From contig CAJNDS010000526.1 in the NCBI GenBank assembly GCA_905221605.1, positions 54,860 to 118,859 of the forward strand: DNA of 64,000 nucleotides. The letters are read 5' to 3'. Source of the stretch: Symbiodinium natans. Its lineage: Eukaryota; Sar; Dinophyceae; Suessiales; Symbiodiniaceae. A model generated the notes under the pieces. That model was not told the DNA's origin. It ran no database searches and saw only the letters and a list, made by a program, of their open reading frames with translations. The translations under genes and the position numbers were made by a program. Within the stretch, counting starts at the first letter, position 1. The number at the start of each line of letters is the position of its first letter. Of the stretch, positions 1-10,326 are shown in pieces.

Positions 1-105
1 GGTAGGCACAAGTAAACTGCCGACCCTCGCAGCACAATCCTGAACGACTCGTGTTGAAGGATGTCAGTTTGGTTGCTCGGCAAGTCCTGGGAGGGTTACG
101 ATAGT

Positions 106-182
106 GGGGGGTACCAAGTTTCAAGGGGATCCTACTATTTGGGGGTCCATATTCGGGGTCCCTGATTATCTTAAGCCCCCCT
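106..182 (+). repeat. G-run dispersed element, copy 1
   Basis: This stretch opens with a G run and GTACC, continues with AGGGGATCCTACTATTTGGG, and ends with TTATC-TTAA and a C run. The same order of blocks recurs at 11882-11955 and, inverted, at 24729-24779, so it is a dispersed repeat family. No open frame or terminal duplication was seen. Whether it is a transposable element or a degenerate satellite cannot be told from three copies. Confidence 0.55.
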
Positions 183-505
183 CCTTGACTTCGTAACAAA
201 CCTTAACAAAGCCATCCTTGAGGCCTATGTCATCGTCCTCCCGCTCCGATGGCTCGGGTTTGTGTCCACCACCGTCTCGCTGTGACGGGGGCGTGCAGCC
301 CCGCACGGCTTAACATAGCGGCGGACTCCACGGCGCTGTACAACACCATAGGTTCTTGGATGCAACTTTGCGTCGCGCGCCCTCAGAAGTAGGTGGGCTC
401 TTCGTTCGTGCATAGGTTATTCCAGTCTCTTCCCTCTTGCGTCCAGAGCTGTTGCGAGAAGGAGCTCATGGAGGCGAAGCAGCCTGCGGAGAAAACAAAC
501 ACTTC

Positions 506-558
506 GGGTTCAGGGTTTAGGGTTTAGGGTTTAGGGTTTAGGGTTTAGGGTTTAGGGG
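506..558 (+). repeat. Interstitial telomeric array (TTTAGGG)n
   Basis: About seven units of TTTAGGG, with the first one a TTCAGGG variant. The unit is the plant/dinoflagellate telomere repeat. It lies between unrelated sequences, so it is internal rather than a chromosome end. Confidence 0.95.
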
Positions 559-1394
559 TTAAACTGGTTTCGAGAAGTGTGGTCTCGCGCAAATTGAAAC
601 TCTTCATTGGGACTCATTCCTGAGCATTGGAGGGGTCGTGAAGGATGTCTTCTAGTTAAATGTTGAACAGCTCCCGGATATACTCTGCTGCGCTGCGACC
701 TGTGTGTTGAAGTATTTGTCTTCTAGTGGTGCCAGGCAAGGGGCAGCTACGCAATGGCAGCTGTGAAGCGCCAGCAGCCAGGAACTCGAGATCTGCTTTC
801 GCTGAGCCTCCTTGTATTGGTGAGTAACCCTAAACCCTAAACCCGAAATCCCAAATTCGGAGCAGAAAGGCTTGCAATCTGGTGACACTTCCACGGCCTT
901 GACCTTCCAAGTCTGTGAATTTCTGCACAGGACCTGCAGGAAGGCACAGGCACATTCAGGAACGCACCAGTGCGTAAAGTTGGAAAGAACATCTGGAAAG
1001 AGACTGATTACTCATCGCGACTCTCTAGCAGAATCTATCGAAGCCTATTCCTACAAGGCTGAGACAACCACCAAGCTTGCCAAGGCCAGTCACGAGGGTG
1101 TAGGACTCGTTCTGAGGTCCGTTGGTGCGGGGATTAGGCCTCCTGGGTCCTGGGACACCAAGGAAGCCAGTAAAGCGGAATTCAACGCCTCATGTGGTGT
1201 TGCGGCAGGCCCAGCAGAGGCTCTGGCAAGCAACTGTCGGGTGCTCGGGCCTGGATGGTCTTATGTTTTGTGATGACGCGAAGAGACGCCTGCTTCCCAA
1301 GGTGACTCTCTAGTGCAGGCACTGGCAACATTGTCTTAGGTGAGCTAGGTCCGATTTTGTTGAACCCTGAATACGGGTCTCCATATGGACGAAT
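559..1394. other. Exon-like patches without a resolvable gene
   Basis: The stretch carries open frames on both strands (minus 652-894, plus 872-1273) but none has a start, splice sites and codon pattern that agree. A short CCCTAAA array interrupts it at 826-844. No domain was recognised. Confidence 0.4.
826..844 (-). repeat. Short telomeric array (CCCTAAA)
   Basis: Two to three CCCTAAA units, directly preceded by GGTGAGTAA, a possible splice donor on the plus strand. Confidence 0.8.
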
Positions 1395-1422
1395 TAAACC
1401 CTAAACCCTAAACCCTAAACCC
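1395..1422 (-). repeat. Telomeric array (CCCTAAA)4
   Basis: Four units in CCCTAAA orientation, followed by CAGGTTAG. Confidence 0.9.
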
Positions 1423-1530
1423 AGGTTAGTTCAGAGTGAATTGGATGGGGCTCGTGGCATTTGACCCTGCCAAGGCCGCCGTTGCCCAGCCGAGGCAGGG
1501 ATGAGAAGCCTGGAAGCCACACGAACAAGG

Positions 1531-1687
1531 GGTTTAGGGTTTAAGGGTTAGGGTTTAGGGTTTAGGGTTTAGGGTTTAGGGTTTAGGGTTTAGGGTTTAG
1601 GGCTTCAGGGTGTAGGGCTTCAGGGTTCAGGGTTCAGGGTTTAGGGTTAAGAGTTTAGAGTTTAGGGTTTAGGGTTTAGGGTTTAGG
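1531..1687 (+). repeat. Long telomeric array with variant units
   Basis: About 21 units in TTTAGGG orientation. The centre holds variants (GGCTTCAGGGTG, TTCAGGG, TTAAGAG), while both ends are close to perfect. Confidence 0.93.
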
Positions 1688-1768
1688 GGCATGTCAGGCG
1701 ACCTGAATAGCCACAAGCATGGCCAAGAGCAGATTGAAGCACGCGACAAGCCCCTCCTCTTGAGCTCA

Positions 1769-1931
1769 GATCTTTGGGCCTTCGGGTTTAGGATTTGGGG
1801 TGTAGGGGGTTGTTGGGTGTCGGGTTTAGGAGGTAGGGGGGTTGCTGGGTTTGAAGTTTAGGGGGTTGTTGGGTCTATAGGGTTTAGGGCTTATAGTTGC
1901 TTGTTAAGTTTAGGAATTATAGGGTTTAGGG
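1769..1931 (+). repeat. Degenerate telomere-like DNA
   Basis: Irregular spacing of GGGTTTAGG, TTTAGGGGGTTG and related motifs suggests a decayed telomeric array mixed with insertions. No gene is seen here. Confidence 0.6.
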
Positions 1932-2055
1932 TGGAACTCCAGGCTCCACCCCGCAGAGCGTGACTGCGGTGAGCGCGGCAAGCCACTTGGAGTCGGTGCT
2001 TCAGGTGGCCGGGGCAGGGGAAGGGGGGCCGTCGCTGCAGTATGCCGTCAAAATT
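1932..2055 (+). CDS. Candidate exon, unrecognised
   Basis: One plus-strand frame is open throughout and has a protein-like composition (residues include TPQSVTAVSAASHLESVLQ and SLQYAVKI). It lies between degenerate telomeric DNA and a perfect array, and its 3' end runs into ATTG|GTTTAGGG, a potential splice donor made by the telomeric repeat. The acceptor was not identified and no family was recognised. Confidence 0.35.
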
Positions 2056-2088
2056 GGTTTAGGGTTTAGGGTTTGGGGGTTTAGGGTT
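2056..2088 (+). repeat. Telomeric array (TTTAGGG)n
   Basis: Four to five units with one TTTGGGGG variant, abutting the candidate exon on its left. Confidence 0.88.
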
Positions 2089-2195
2089 GGTTTTGATGTG
2101 TGGGCCTGAAGAATATGGTAGATCTTTGGGGCTGCGTCTGGAGACAGGTTGCTTACTCCGCCTTGTCATTGCGTCTGGCTGCCTGGAGAGCCGGA

Positions 2196-2221
2196 GTTGG
2201 GGGGGGTGGGGGGGGGGGGGT
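2196..2221. repeat. Poly-G tract
   Basis: An almost uninterrupted G run of about 25 bases, immediately followed by a CCCTAAA array. Confidence 0.9.
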
Positions 2222-2223
2222 GT

Positions 2224-2322
2224 TCCCTAAACCCTGAACCCCCTAAACCCTAAACCCTAAACTCTAAACCACCCCCTAAACCCTAAACCCCAAACCCTAA
2301 ACCCTAAACCCTAAACCCTAAG
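2224..2322 (-). repeat. Telomeric array (CCCTAAA)n
   Basis: About 13 units in CCCTAAA orientation with a few CCCCAAA, CCCTGAA and ACTCTAAA variants. Confidence 0.92.
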
Positions 2323-2992
2323 CCTTGGTTCAAAAACCGCCAGTGGTGTGGTGGCAGGTCCAGTCGGACTCACCGGGAGAATGGCACAGTCGAAGGCGGA
2401 GAGTTTCCGAAGCCGCTGTTCTGGCGCATGGCCACTCTAAAGCATGTAGCACTGCGTACACAAGTTTATAAGATGTTTATAAGATATTACAGTATGATGC
2501 TATGGAACAGTATCATTCATGTGATTACATGCTTTTTTGATGTTGAGACTGTGCTGAGACCGTGTCGTAAACTCTGTCTTTGAGTATGGGTGCTAGCTCC
2601 GGAAGCTTTCAGGAGCCCCCCCAAGAAGCCTTCATACCGGGGCACCGGTCAGAAGAAGATGTTCACGCGCACCTGGATGATAGTCCTGCGACACATGTAA
2701 GCAGAGGGGAGCTATCTTTGAACAGTTGCTGCTAAGCACGTTGGCCTTGCCTGAGTTCAGCATGAAGCTCCGAGACTGGGTTTACCCGAAAGCCGGCAAG
2801 TTCCAAAACGGCTGAATGCATGTGTTTGTGTGCGTTCAATGACTTCTCCGGACCTATTCAGGCACGAAGAGACTCAACTCAGCGATCTCGAATCTTGAGG
2901 ACATGAAAATGGCACTCCTGGCTCAAGATTTGTTCCAAAGTTCCTGATCAACCTGATCACTGATCCACTCGGGCCAGAAGTACCTGAGCACC
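2323..2992. other. Upstream region of the cysteine-rich gene
   Basis: No convincing exon is visible in these 670 bases. They hold a small direct repeat (TTTATAAGAT, about 2466-2490). No TATA box stands out, as expected for dinoflagellate genes. This would hold the 5' untranslated region and promoter of the gene starting at 2993. Confidence 0.4.
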
Positions 2993-3415
2993 ATGTTCTC
3001 ACGTTTGTGCTTGTGTGCAGCGCTTGCAGCTCTGACTGCTGCATCGCCTGGACTCCGAGGCTTAACAAATACAAGCGACAGCACCGCGGCACAGCGCTCC
3101 GCAACGGGCTGCGACTGCTCCTGGCTTGCGCGCGATGACTGCATCAGCCAGGATGCCTGTGCAGTCTCCTGCCGCCAATCGCATGGGTCACCTTGCACAG
3201 CGGGGACACCTGGGGCCCCCGCTGGGGCGCCAAGCAATGCAGCATGCCAGGCAAGTTGTGATTCCAGCTTTGGCAGTTGCAACCGATGGTGTCACATTCC
3301 ACCTGGCGGTGGTCCGTACTACACAGACGCAGAGGAGGAAGCACTGAAGGGCCAAATCATGCAGTGCGAAGGTGCATGCACCGTGACACGCGGGACTTGC
3401 TACCAGAATTGCTAG
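2993..3415 (+). CDS. Small secreted cysteine-rich protein
   Basis: A complete single-exon frame of 140 residues from ATG (context GCACCATGTTC) to TAG. Residues 1-18 form a signal peptide: a Met-Phe-Ser-Arg start, a hydrophobic LCLCAALAALTAA core and a small-residue cleavage site. The mature part holds 14 cysteines. Ten of them form five CX3C pairs (CAVSC, CQASC, CNRWC, CEGAC, CYQNC), the last ending the protein. A Gly/Ala/Pro linker (about 70-80) splits it into halves. Even cysteine number plus a signal peptide implies a disulfide-rich extracellular protein. The spacing resembles the CX3C pairs of helical hairpins, but small Tim proteins lack signal peptides, so that family is excluded. No known family was recognised. 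The overlapping minus-strand frame at 2923-3282 is a shadow. Confidence 0.78.
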   Translation: MFSRLCLCAALAALTAASPGLRGLTNTSDSTAAQRSATGCDCSWLARDDCISQDACAVSCRQSHGSPCTAGTPGAPAGAPSNAACQASCDSSFGSCNRWCHIPPGGGPYYTDAEEEALKGQIMQCEGACTVTRGTCYQNC

Positions 3416-5204
3416 TTGAGTGACTTGGTGGCTCATTGAGGTGGGTCAAGAGCAAATTGGACTTTGAAAGCCGACTGTATAGCTGTAAGGCTGAATCCTT
3501 AATTTGCGCCAGTTTGTTAGCATCAGTGCCATCAACAGTGTGGCATCTGTTGAGTTTCAAGGTTGACGCAGAGACAAAAAATTGTCTTAAACACACTTGT
3601 CTGCAGGCGTGCACGTGACATCATGTGACATTATCCGACACCATTGTCATGTCAAGGTTGCTTCAATTCATCGTGCCCCCTCCGTGCACTTCGCCTCGTG
3701 CCGCGTCAGGCCCGCCAAGCCAATTCGGGCGTTGCCGCCTTCCTCCGCAAACTCGGAGGTGCGCGTCGTTTTCCAGCTGGTTGAAAGTTTTTTGTTCGGA
3801 CGGTTCGCATGGCTCGTGTTGTGTTCTGAGCTAAGCAGTGCTAAACACTAACATGTCAGAACCCTCTTTGCAGGCCCTGTGTCCGGTACTGGCCATTAAG
3901 TCATGAAGGTTCTGGGAGGTACCGGGGGAGCGATGCCGTGCCCCTGAGATTCTGGCTTGGGATGCGCAGCCTTAAAGATGTGGAATGCATCTCATAGGCG
4001 GTCGTGAAAGGCACTTAGGGCAGTGGGTGAGAAGCCGCAGGGAATCTTGACACATCTTTGGAGTCCGGGGGAGGAAAAACGAATACGGCCCAACAGACCG
4101 GCTCGCCTATATGGCTATACTTCATCGGTGCTTCGCTTCAGAACCCAAGTTGCCAGGGGATGGTTTGGGAGGCCCAAGTTCCCCCCCCCCCCCTACACAC
4201 TTGCCGGTGGGTTTTTGTGAAGGGTTCAAATTTCATCAGTTCCTGGAGCAGGCTCCCTCTTGACTGTTGAGGAGTCCACACACGAACCTTGTCAAGCAAC
4301 CGAATGAAATGACCAGGAGAAAACAACAAGACATCGGGTAATCATTGAGGTGGCACACAAAATCTGGTGCTTTGCTCACACATGGGAGAGCTGGAAAATT
4401 GTGCTTTCACTGGAGGAGTCGCGGCACTTCGAGAGCTTGGGATATGCACCGCCAACCATTTGCGCGCCTCCCTCCTTCAAGGTGGGCGAGCGCTCTGACT
4501 GGCCCTGATTCGGTGAGGGGTTGCTGCCGACATGTTCATCACAGGCCCTTGCAAAGCGGACATGAGTACGTGATGGGATCGCAAGAAGGAGTCCCTGTGA
4601 CCTACACCGTGACCTGCCATGGCATGACTCCGTCACCGGAACAGGTTTCTGGGAGCCACGCCCACGACGAGGTTGCATCGCCGCTCGCAGCTGAGCAGCT
4701 GGACCCAAGCTTGTTTCCGACTTGGGGGGGGGGGGGGGGGTCACGGCTTAGTGTGTTGACTGTGTTGAGTGGAGTTGTGCACCCGCGCCATGTTCTCCGT
4801 GGTCACAGTCCGTCACTCAACAAGCAGGAGCACTTGGATCGTGCTCACTGGAGCGAGTGGCAGATGGACTTCAGAACGCCCCGGCCTCGGTGTCGAGGCG
4901 TGAAGTCTTATCATCAAGGCTTTGGCCTGAATTTGGTGACGCTGACTGCATGTCTTCCGTGGCAGCAGGCTGTGGGGCTGTGGGTGTTGCCAGCCGTGTG
5001 GGGATGTGATATTATAATATATATATATATATGTGATGCCAGGAGTGGTGCAGTCTCAGCGTACATACTTCACGGTCAAAGGTAATGAGTACATCATAAT
5101 ATGAAACTCAGCAATTGAACTGCAACGCTGCGCTTAGTAGTGGCACGGCCAGCCGCTTTGACATGCTACAGTACACCTTTTGATCCTTCCATGCCATACA
5201 GCAT
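3416..5204. other. No supported gene
   Basis: Frames here are short or cross simple repeats. A 246-codon plus frame at 4345-5085 runs through a G18 tract (about 4725-4740) and an AT repeat (about 5018-5032) and is not credible as a whole. A C12 tract lies at about 4181-4193. Confidence 0.5.
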
Positions 5205-5535
5205 TAATCCGTTCCCCCTAATATTAATACCCCCCTAATATAAAGAACCCCCTGGCCCAAAATCCCGATCCCGTGCCTGTCCCTATTAAAATCTCTACAG
5301 AGAGAGGGGGGAGTTAGGGGGGGGGAGGGTTGGAAGCCGGAAGCAGAAACATGAACCTTTTCCAAACGTAGCTGTCTAGGCTTAGGCTGGGCTGCTGAGC
5401 CAGCGTGCTGCAATAAGGACGGGCTGGTTTTTCGGACAAACGAGAAGAACCCCCCCAAATACAAAAAACCCTTTGGGGGTTTTTATACAAGGGAGGGGGG
5501 GGGGGGGGGCCTTTAATATTAGGGGGAACGGATTA
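5205..5535. mobile_element. Nonautonomous DNA element with 23-bp perfect inverted ends
   Basis: The ends 5205-5227 and 5513-5535 are perfect 23-bp inverted repeats (TAATCCGTTCCCCCTAATAT plus TAA). Counting the outermost TA as target duplication gives a 331-bp element of the Tc1/mariner-like MITE type with ends starting ATCCGTTCCC. The inside holds C-rich and G-rich tracts next to each end and no transposase frame. The minus frame at 5204-5464 is therefore not a gene. TA duplication is an inference from the sequence ends. Confidence 0.75.
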
Positions 5536-6748
5536 CCGCCGCAGCCGGCACTGAACTAGGCCCTAGGCACATGGTGACACTGCGCCCACCGCAGATCGCA
5601 CGTCAAGAATTCGAGCCGTTGTTTTTCAATGTGCTTCTGTCCTACGGCCTTTGAAAACCTGTCAGGCCATCAGCCAGCAATGCCATGAGCCGAGATTCCA
5701 GCAGGCCGTCTCTCCCAACGAAGTGCTACTTTTGAGGATGTGGTGTTTGCTTTCTCCCGGCAAGGGGTACATATGCACGTATGACAAACGTATGATGGCT
5801 ATGATTATGTTTCTTATGATGATTATGATGATTCATATGATTATTTTCACCCAGCAGTTCCAACATGCGGCCGGCCAAATCAGGGAGCAGCTCAGTCATG
5901 TACGGTTGCATCGTCGGCCGTCAGCACAAAGCACGGCATCCACATATTCGGTAGGTGAAAATGCTTGAGACTGGGTCTTAAAGGGACTTGTACAACTGAC
6001 AAAATATCGCTTTGCTCCTCATGTAGCGGCAGAGGAACTCATGTATTTGCAGACATGCCAAGCACGTCCATGACAAAGTCTATCAGAAGGAGGATTGCCA
6101 ATGTTGCTGGATCCGTCAGGTAGCTTTTAAATTCGTTTCAAGCCTGAACAGCTAAACCCTAAACCCTATGTCAAAGCAAATGGAACACTTGTAGAGGCCC
6201 GCCGTCTATCCCGAAGACCGGCTTCGTCGAGGGTCGCGGCGAGGGTCCCGGTGCAAGAAACTCTTCCGCCAAGTCTGTACAGTCACCCAGCTGGTTGGGA
6301 ATTAGGGCCCTGTATATACCCTTTAAGGGATTACATAGGGTACCTCATTCCCTCTTTCCCTACTAAGAACCAGCCAGTTGGCAGCATGTGGCAGCATCAA
6401 ACACAAAGCTCCATCCCTCATCTCCAAAGCTCACAGAAGAGAACAGATTCACTTGCCCTCACAAGAAGTGCACGAAGTACTGTAGGATAGAACACGTTCC
6501 CGTACTTGAAACTTGTTCTGCTTCATCAAAGCAATAAGAAGACAAAGACAGCTGCCACCGAACCGTTGATGTCTGTGATGTAGAAGTATGCATGCCAATC
6601 CCGGACCTAGCTAAGAAACACCCCAGGCCCTCAATCCGAAACAAGTTTTTTGGGAGAAACATGAGCAAGCATATCCTGCCCTGTCGAGTCAACGGCTTCC
6701 TCTTGCCAGACATGGCTCAAGGAGGGAGTTAAGGGTGTTCGCCCTAAG
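5536..6748. other. No supported gene
   Basis: Contains an ATGATG-rich stretch (about 5790-5860) and a two-unit CCCTAAA remnant (6155-6168). Open frames at 5651-5968, 6251-6490 and minus 6459-6713 show no domain or agreeing splice sites. Confidence 0.45.
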
Positions 6749-6786
6749 GTTTGGGTTTAGGGTTTAGGGTTTAGGGCTTAAGGTTT
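6749..6786 (+). repeat. Telomeric array (TTTAGGG)n
   Basis: About five units ending in TTTAGGGCTTAAGG. The next 15 bases contain TTTTTCAGGG, a possible acceptor. Confidence 0.88.
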
Positions 6787-6791
6787 TTCAG

Positions 6792-7024
6792 GGTGCGTCC
6801 TCAAGGACAAGCTCGTCGAGCTCGGCATCGTCGCTTTCACCGGCGAGTGGGATAGGCGAATGTGAGCTTTGTTTGGGACAGCAGAGAATGGACAGTGTGA
6901 GGCAATGCGTCAAGGATGCATCATGTGTCGCCATCCTCTACCGGCGATGCTGTGTGCAGGCGTGCCTCCATTGGCACAGCTTCCAGAGGTCCCGAACGGT
7001 CGCCGGCAGTTGGAGGATGGATGG
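6792..7024 (+). CDS. Candidate exon(s), unrecognised
   Basis: After TTTTTCAG a plus frame reads VLKDKLVELGIVAFTGEWDR (from about 6795). A second exon-like piece, 6958-7024, follows TGTGCAG and ends at a GTAAGC donor. Alternative frames are also open over parts of the stretch, so the exact structure is uncertain. No family is recognised. It lies between two telomeric arrays, as do other candidate exons of this region. Confidence 0.35.
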
Positions 7025-7225
7025 GTAAGCGCCCGACAGTTCATGCCTCCCAGCCACCCACACATAGAGCCCACCAGAAGGCAGCTTGGACTCCTAGGTC
7101 CTTTCTTGCTAGGCATTGCCCCGCATTGCATCTGTAGACCTCGCGCCACTGTGATTAAGGAATTAGTTGCGGTTGTGGCTTGGGCGTCCTGCAGAGATGT
7201 GAGTCCATGCGGGAGTCCCACCTCA

Positions 7226-7264
7226 GGGTTTAGGGTTTAGGGTTTGGGGTTTGGGGTTTAGGGT
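7226..7264 (+). repeat. Telomeric array with TTTGGGG variants
   Basis: Five to six units, two of them TTTGGGG. It is entered through CCTCAG|GGTTTAGGG and left through TTTAG|GGTCCCG, so both possible splice junctions would lie in the repeat. Confidence 0.9.
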
Positions 7265-7377
7265 CCCGCCTCCAATCATGGGCAGGCGCCACTCCGCGAA
7301 GAAGTCGGCCGCGCATCCTCGCACGATAGCGACATGGATGGAGGCGGGGGCAGAGAATTGTTGCACCTGTCTGCAAG
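7265..7377 (+). CDS. Candidate exon abutting telomeric array
   Basis: The frame starting GTC CCG CCT immediately after TTTAGG is open for about 37 codons, basic and then cysteine-containing (RRHSAKKSAAHPRTIATWME, then CCTCLQ). It would use the last repeat's AG as acceptor. No family recognised; the opposite strand is also open, hence low confidence. Confidence 0.3.
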
Positions 7378-7832
7378 TTATCGTTACTTCCCCAAAATTG
7401 TGGAACATGTTGAACATTTGTTCATGAGAAATGTTACTTCCCCAAAATGAAATGTTACTTCCCCCAAAATTGTGGCATATCAATTTGAATAAATCACTAT
7501 ACAGTACTGTGTAGTGTACAGAGATCATCATTCAGGTAATTGTTTTTTGCGTCTGAATGTTGTAACTGAAAGCCTTCGGTTCCTTCTAGAGGGCACTTGA
7601 CCCGTACCTGGCCCCCCCCGGCTTGAACGGTTTCAGAAGTTGGTGGGGCTCACGGAAACATTGCTTCATACAACTGTTTCTGCAGTTGCTTGGCAAACAT
7701 CCCATGTACTTGTCTACAACGGCTTCGGAACCTGCTACACACTTGAGTCAGCGATGGTTTTGCAAACAAATTTGGGCTTCTGTTTTGCGGACATGTTCTT
7801 GCTCAGCTCAGTATGATACAAACCCACAACCC

Positions 7833-7976
7833 TACTAGGAGGTTCATGGTACTTATTAACCAATTATAACTGTACTGATAACTGTACTTAAGCCCCTGAA
7901 GTGCCTTAATATGGTTATAAGTACAGTTATAAGTACAGGTATAATTGGTTAATGAGTACCATGAACCTCCAAGTAC
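7833..7976. mobile_element. MITE-like element, copy 1 (full length)
   Basis: The ends are inverted repeats of about 40 bp: TACTAGGAGGTTCATGGTAC on the left and its complement ending CCTCCAAGTA on the right, with ACCAATTATAA inside each arm. The centre carries TACAGTTATAAGTACAG. The element ends TA...TA, so a TA duplication is likely. Five copies occur in this window (10230, 14249, 15856, 16766). There is no coding capacity. Confidence 0.88.
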
Positions 7977-8072
7977 GCCCAGTGGGTGCCTCCTGGGCTT
8001 TCTGATCTTCCACACCTGCGAAGGTGACGGAACGTCCACGGCCAGTGAGACACCCATAGACAAGGCACATGC

Positions 8073-8122
8073 TTAGGGTTTAGGGTTTAGGGCTTAGGGT
8101 TTAGGGTTTAGGGTTTAGGGTT
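8073..8122 (+). repeat. Telomeric array (TTTAGGG)7
   Basis: Seven units, one with TTAGGGC. Confidence 0.92.
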
Positions 8123-8439
8123 ACTGTTTGTCTTCAACCCAGGGGAGTCGAGTGAAAGTGCCCGACTTGACCATGCCATGCAAGCCGCAAAGACATCCCA
8201 GTCTGCACGGACGTGTTTTCTGGTTGCGCCGTATTCCTGCTAACTGTTCAGCATGGCATTCGCAAGGAAAAGCCTGCTTGCTGAACTTCTACTTGTGTAG
8301 GAAGATGCTGCGCCAGTTTCTTCGCAACTACAAGCAAAGTTTGGCCAATGTTTGCGTTGCTTGTGCCAGCACAGCTTTAGCAGTTTTTGTCAGCACAATT
8401 CAAACAGTTTGCTTCTGACCCAATGCCTTCAGCTTCGTC

Positions 8440-8640
8440 GCGGTCGTAGGAGTCGTCGTAGTTGTTGTATGTTGTTGTTGTGTTGTCTACTACGTTGTCT
8501 ACCGCTACTGCTACTACTGCTACTACTGCGACTACGACGACGACGACTACTACTACGACGACGACGACGACGAAGAAGTGGTAGAAGCAGTCGTCGTGCA
8601 GAAATCGTCGGTTCGATGTAGTAGTGCTGGTGGCGATAGA
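8440..8640. repeat. Trinucleotide repeat cluster (GTT/CTA/CTG/CGA/ACG)
   Basis: Runs of GTTGTT, CTACTG and GACGAC merge into each other. Frames here give poly-Arg, poly-Leu or poly-Val on either strand and are artefacts. A related cluster lies at 61705-61845. Confidence 0.9.
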
Positions 8641-9200
8641 CAGTACGTGCGACATTCGAGCAACCAGGAAACAGCTTCCTGAAGCCAAGGCGTGCCAAGA
8701 GCTGCAGAGTTGCCACATGTTGTAGCACTTCACCCCTGACTCTTCAAGGCAGTTCTTGGAGATGACCGGTACCTTTCTGAGCTAAACCTGAAGCTGGCGC
8801 CCTTCAGCTGCAAGACTGCCACATTAGGGCGTCAGAGCGAACTGAGAAAATGGGTGGTATTGGTAGGAAATGAGTGGGTGTTCAGTGCATTGTTGTTTTG
8901 CATGTCCCAGGTCGATGCAGCAGGCGACCAACGCATTAGCTTGATGGGCTGAGCTCTCGAGCTCCACAGCTGGGTGGCTTAGTTGATTTTCATCTTGAGG
9001 TACGGTTTCAGACTTAGGATATGAACTCGCCTGCGGAGCGACTGAAGTCAGAACTTTGCTCGAGCCTTGTGGGAAGCTGCCTAATTCGGAAACTGCTGCA
9101 TGAGTGTCCAGGCCTGGGCGCTCTCAGACGTTGATTGTTTCGCAGGATTCTGGAAGGGGGCTTGGACAGAAAGTCCAGTAGCAGATCAGTATCAGTCAGT
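8641..9200. other. No supported gene
   Basis: Only short frames, no repeats of note. Confidence 0.4.
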
Positions 9201-9208
9201 CCCAAACC

Positions 9209-9661
9209 CTACACCTGGAATCCCAGGAACGGCAGTAGAGAGATTGCTGGAAGGTTCTGGAGCCGAAATGCCTCAGTCTTCTTTCCCTCGGAGTCCTCAT
9301 TTATTCGGGAGGATGAAGCCACCCCAGGCTGTAGCGCTCCAGCTTCAGGGCCTGAGTTGTGCGCGGTGCCGGTTAGCATCGGCGCAGCGGCAGAAATAGA
9401 ATCTCTCGCTTCAGGAAGTTTCACATCAGCTAGGATGTCCATGATGTCCCCTCCAAAGGAGGGGACGGGAGCCGGACATGTTCTCTCGGCGATGCGTAGA
9501 CTCGTACTAACAGAGCATCGTCTTACGAGCAGTGATTCAGGCAGTGATAGAATTTCTACTTTCTGCAAGATGAAACCTGGTTGCTCGCCGACATCATGCT
9601 CGCGCGGCGATCGAGGCAGAAGCAAATCGCTTGAACCGCCGATCTGTTGAGCTCCATGCAC
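9209..9661 (-). CDS. Candidate minus-strand coding region, unrecognised
   Basis: A minus frame of about 150 codons has protein-like composition, with acidic and Ser-rich stretches such as GGDIMDILADVKLPEARD and a C-terminal stop at 9209. A second minus frame just upstream (to about 9837, including ELNRSAVQAICFCLDRR) could be the previous exon, joined across AACCAG|GTTTCATCTTGCAG. The plus strand is also open here, so strand assignment rests on composition only. No domain was recognised. Confidence 0.35.
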   Translation of the reverse strand: MHGAQQIGGSSDLLLPRSPREHDVGEQPGFILQKVEILSLPESLLVRRCSVSTSLRIAERTCPAPVPSFGGDIMDILADVKLPEARDSISAAAPMLTGTAHNSGPEAGALQPGVASSSRINEDSEGKKTEAFRLQNLPAISLLPFLGFQV

Positions 9662-9753
9662 CAGGCCATTGACCGGAAAACAGCACAGTTAGAGGCAGGT
9701 TGTCCATCACGGTGACAAGGCAAGACTGTTTGAAGGGTGAACCTGGCAACATG

Positions 9754-9815
9754 CCACACACACACACACAGAGACGCACGGACACGCAGAGACGCAGAGG
9801 GACATATAGACGCAC
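9754..9815. repeat. CA-rich simple repeat
   Basis: (CA)8 followed by degenerate GACGCA/GACACG units. Confidence 0.85.
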
Positions 9816-10229
9816 ACAACAGAAGCAGTGAAAACAAGGGGTATTCATGTGGGTCCAGTGGCAGCCATTCCAGAGCACTCTAGTGTAGGATCTTCTTAAG
9901 ATGGCCTGCCGTTGATGTCACATCTGCATCCGTGGGTTTACTCGCAAGCCAGTGCCAAAGTGACGTCCTCTCCCCCTAGGGCAGAATGAGTCAAGAGCCA
10001 AACACACGCAAGGCAAACATGAGGACCGGGCATGGAAGGCACAGCACTGCCATAGCTTCAGAGCACTTGACTATAGACTTCCTCAGATTCTCAAGGCTCG
10101 CCTCAAATCATCGGTGAGCTGCTGCTCAACTAAACTCACAAATTAGCGGACTGGTTTTCGTTGGCATCGTGAGCCATGCCCGTTGTCCCCAAGAAGCGGC
10201 TGGGCCCTCGGCAGGAACACTGAACTCAC
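9816..10229. other. No supported gene
   Basis: Nothing recognised between the CA repeat and the next MITE-like copy. Confidence 0.4.
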
Positions 10230-10326
10230 TACTTGGAGGTTCATGGTACTTACTAACCAATCACAACTGTAAGTGGGGTATAAGTACAGTTGCAAGTGGG
10301 TAATAAGTACCATGAACCTCCAAGTA
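10230..10326. mobile_element. MITE-like element, copy 2 (internally deleted)
   Basis: Same ends as copy 1 (TACTTGGAGGTTCATGGTAC and complement), but only 97 bp long. The central part is reduced to a TATAAGTACAGTTGCAAGTG core. Confidence 0.88.

Noticed and set aside
2923-3282. 119-codon minus frame
   Set aside because: Antisense shadow of the cysteine-rich secreted protein, which has the signal peptide and cysteine pattern.
4345-5085. 246-codon plus frame as a protein
   Set aside because: It runs through a G18 tract and an AT repeat and has no consistent composition.
8377-8733. Val-rich or Arg-rich frames as proteins
   Set aside because: They are translations of trinucleotide repeats, open on both strands.
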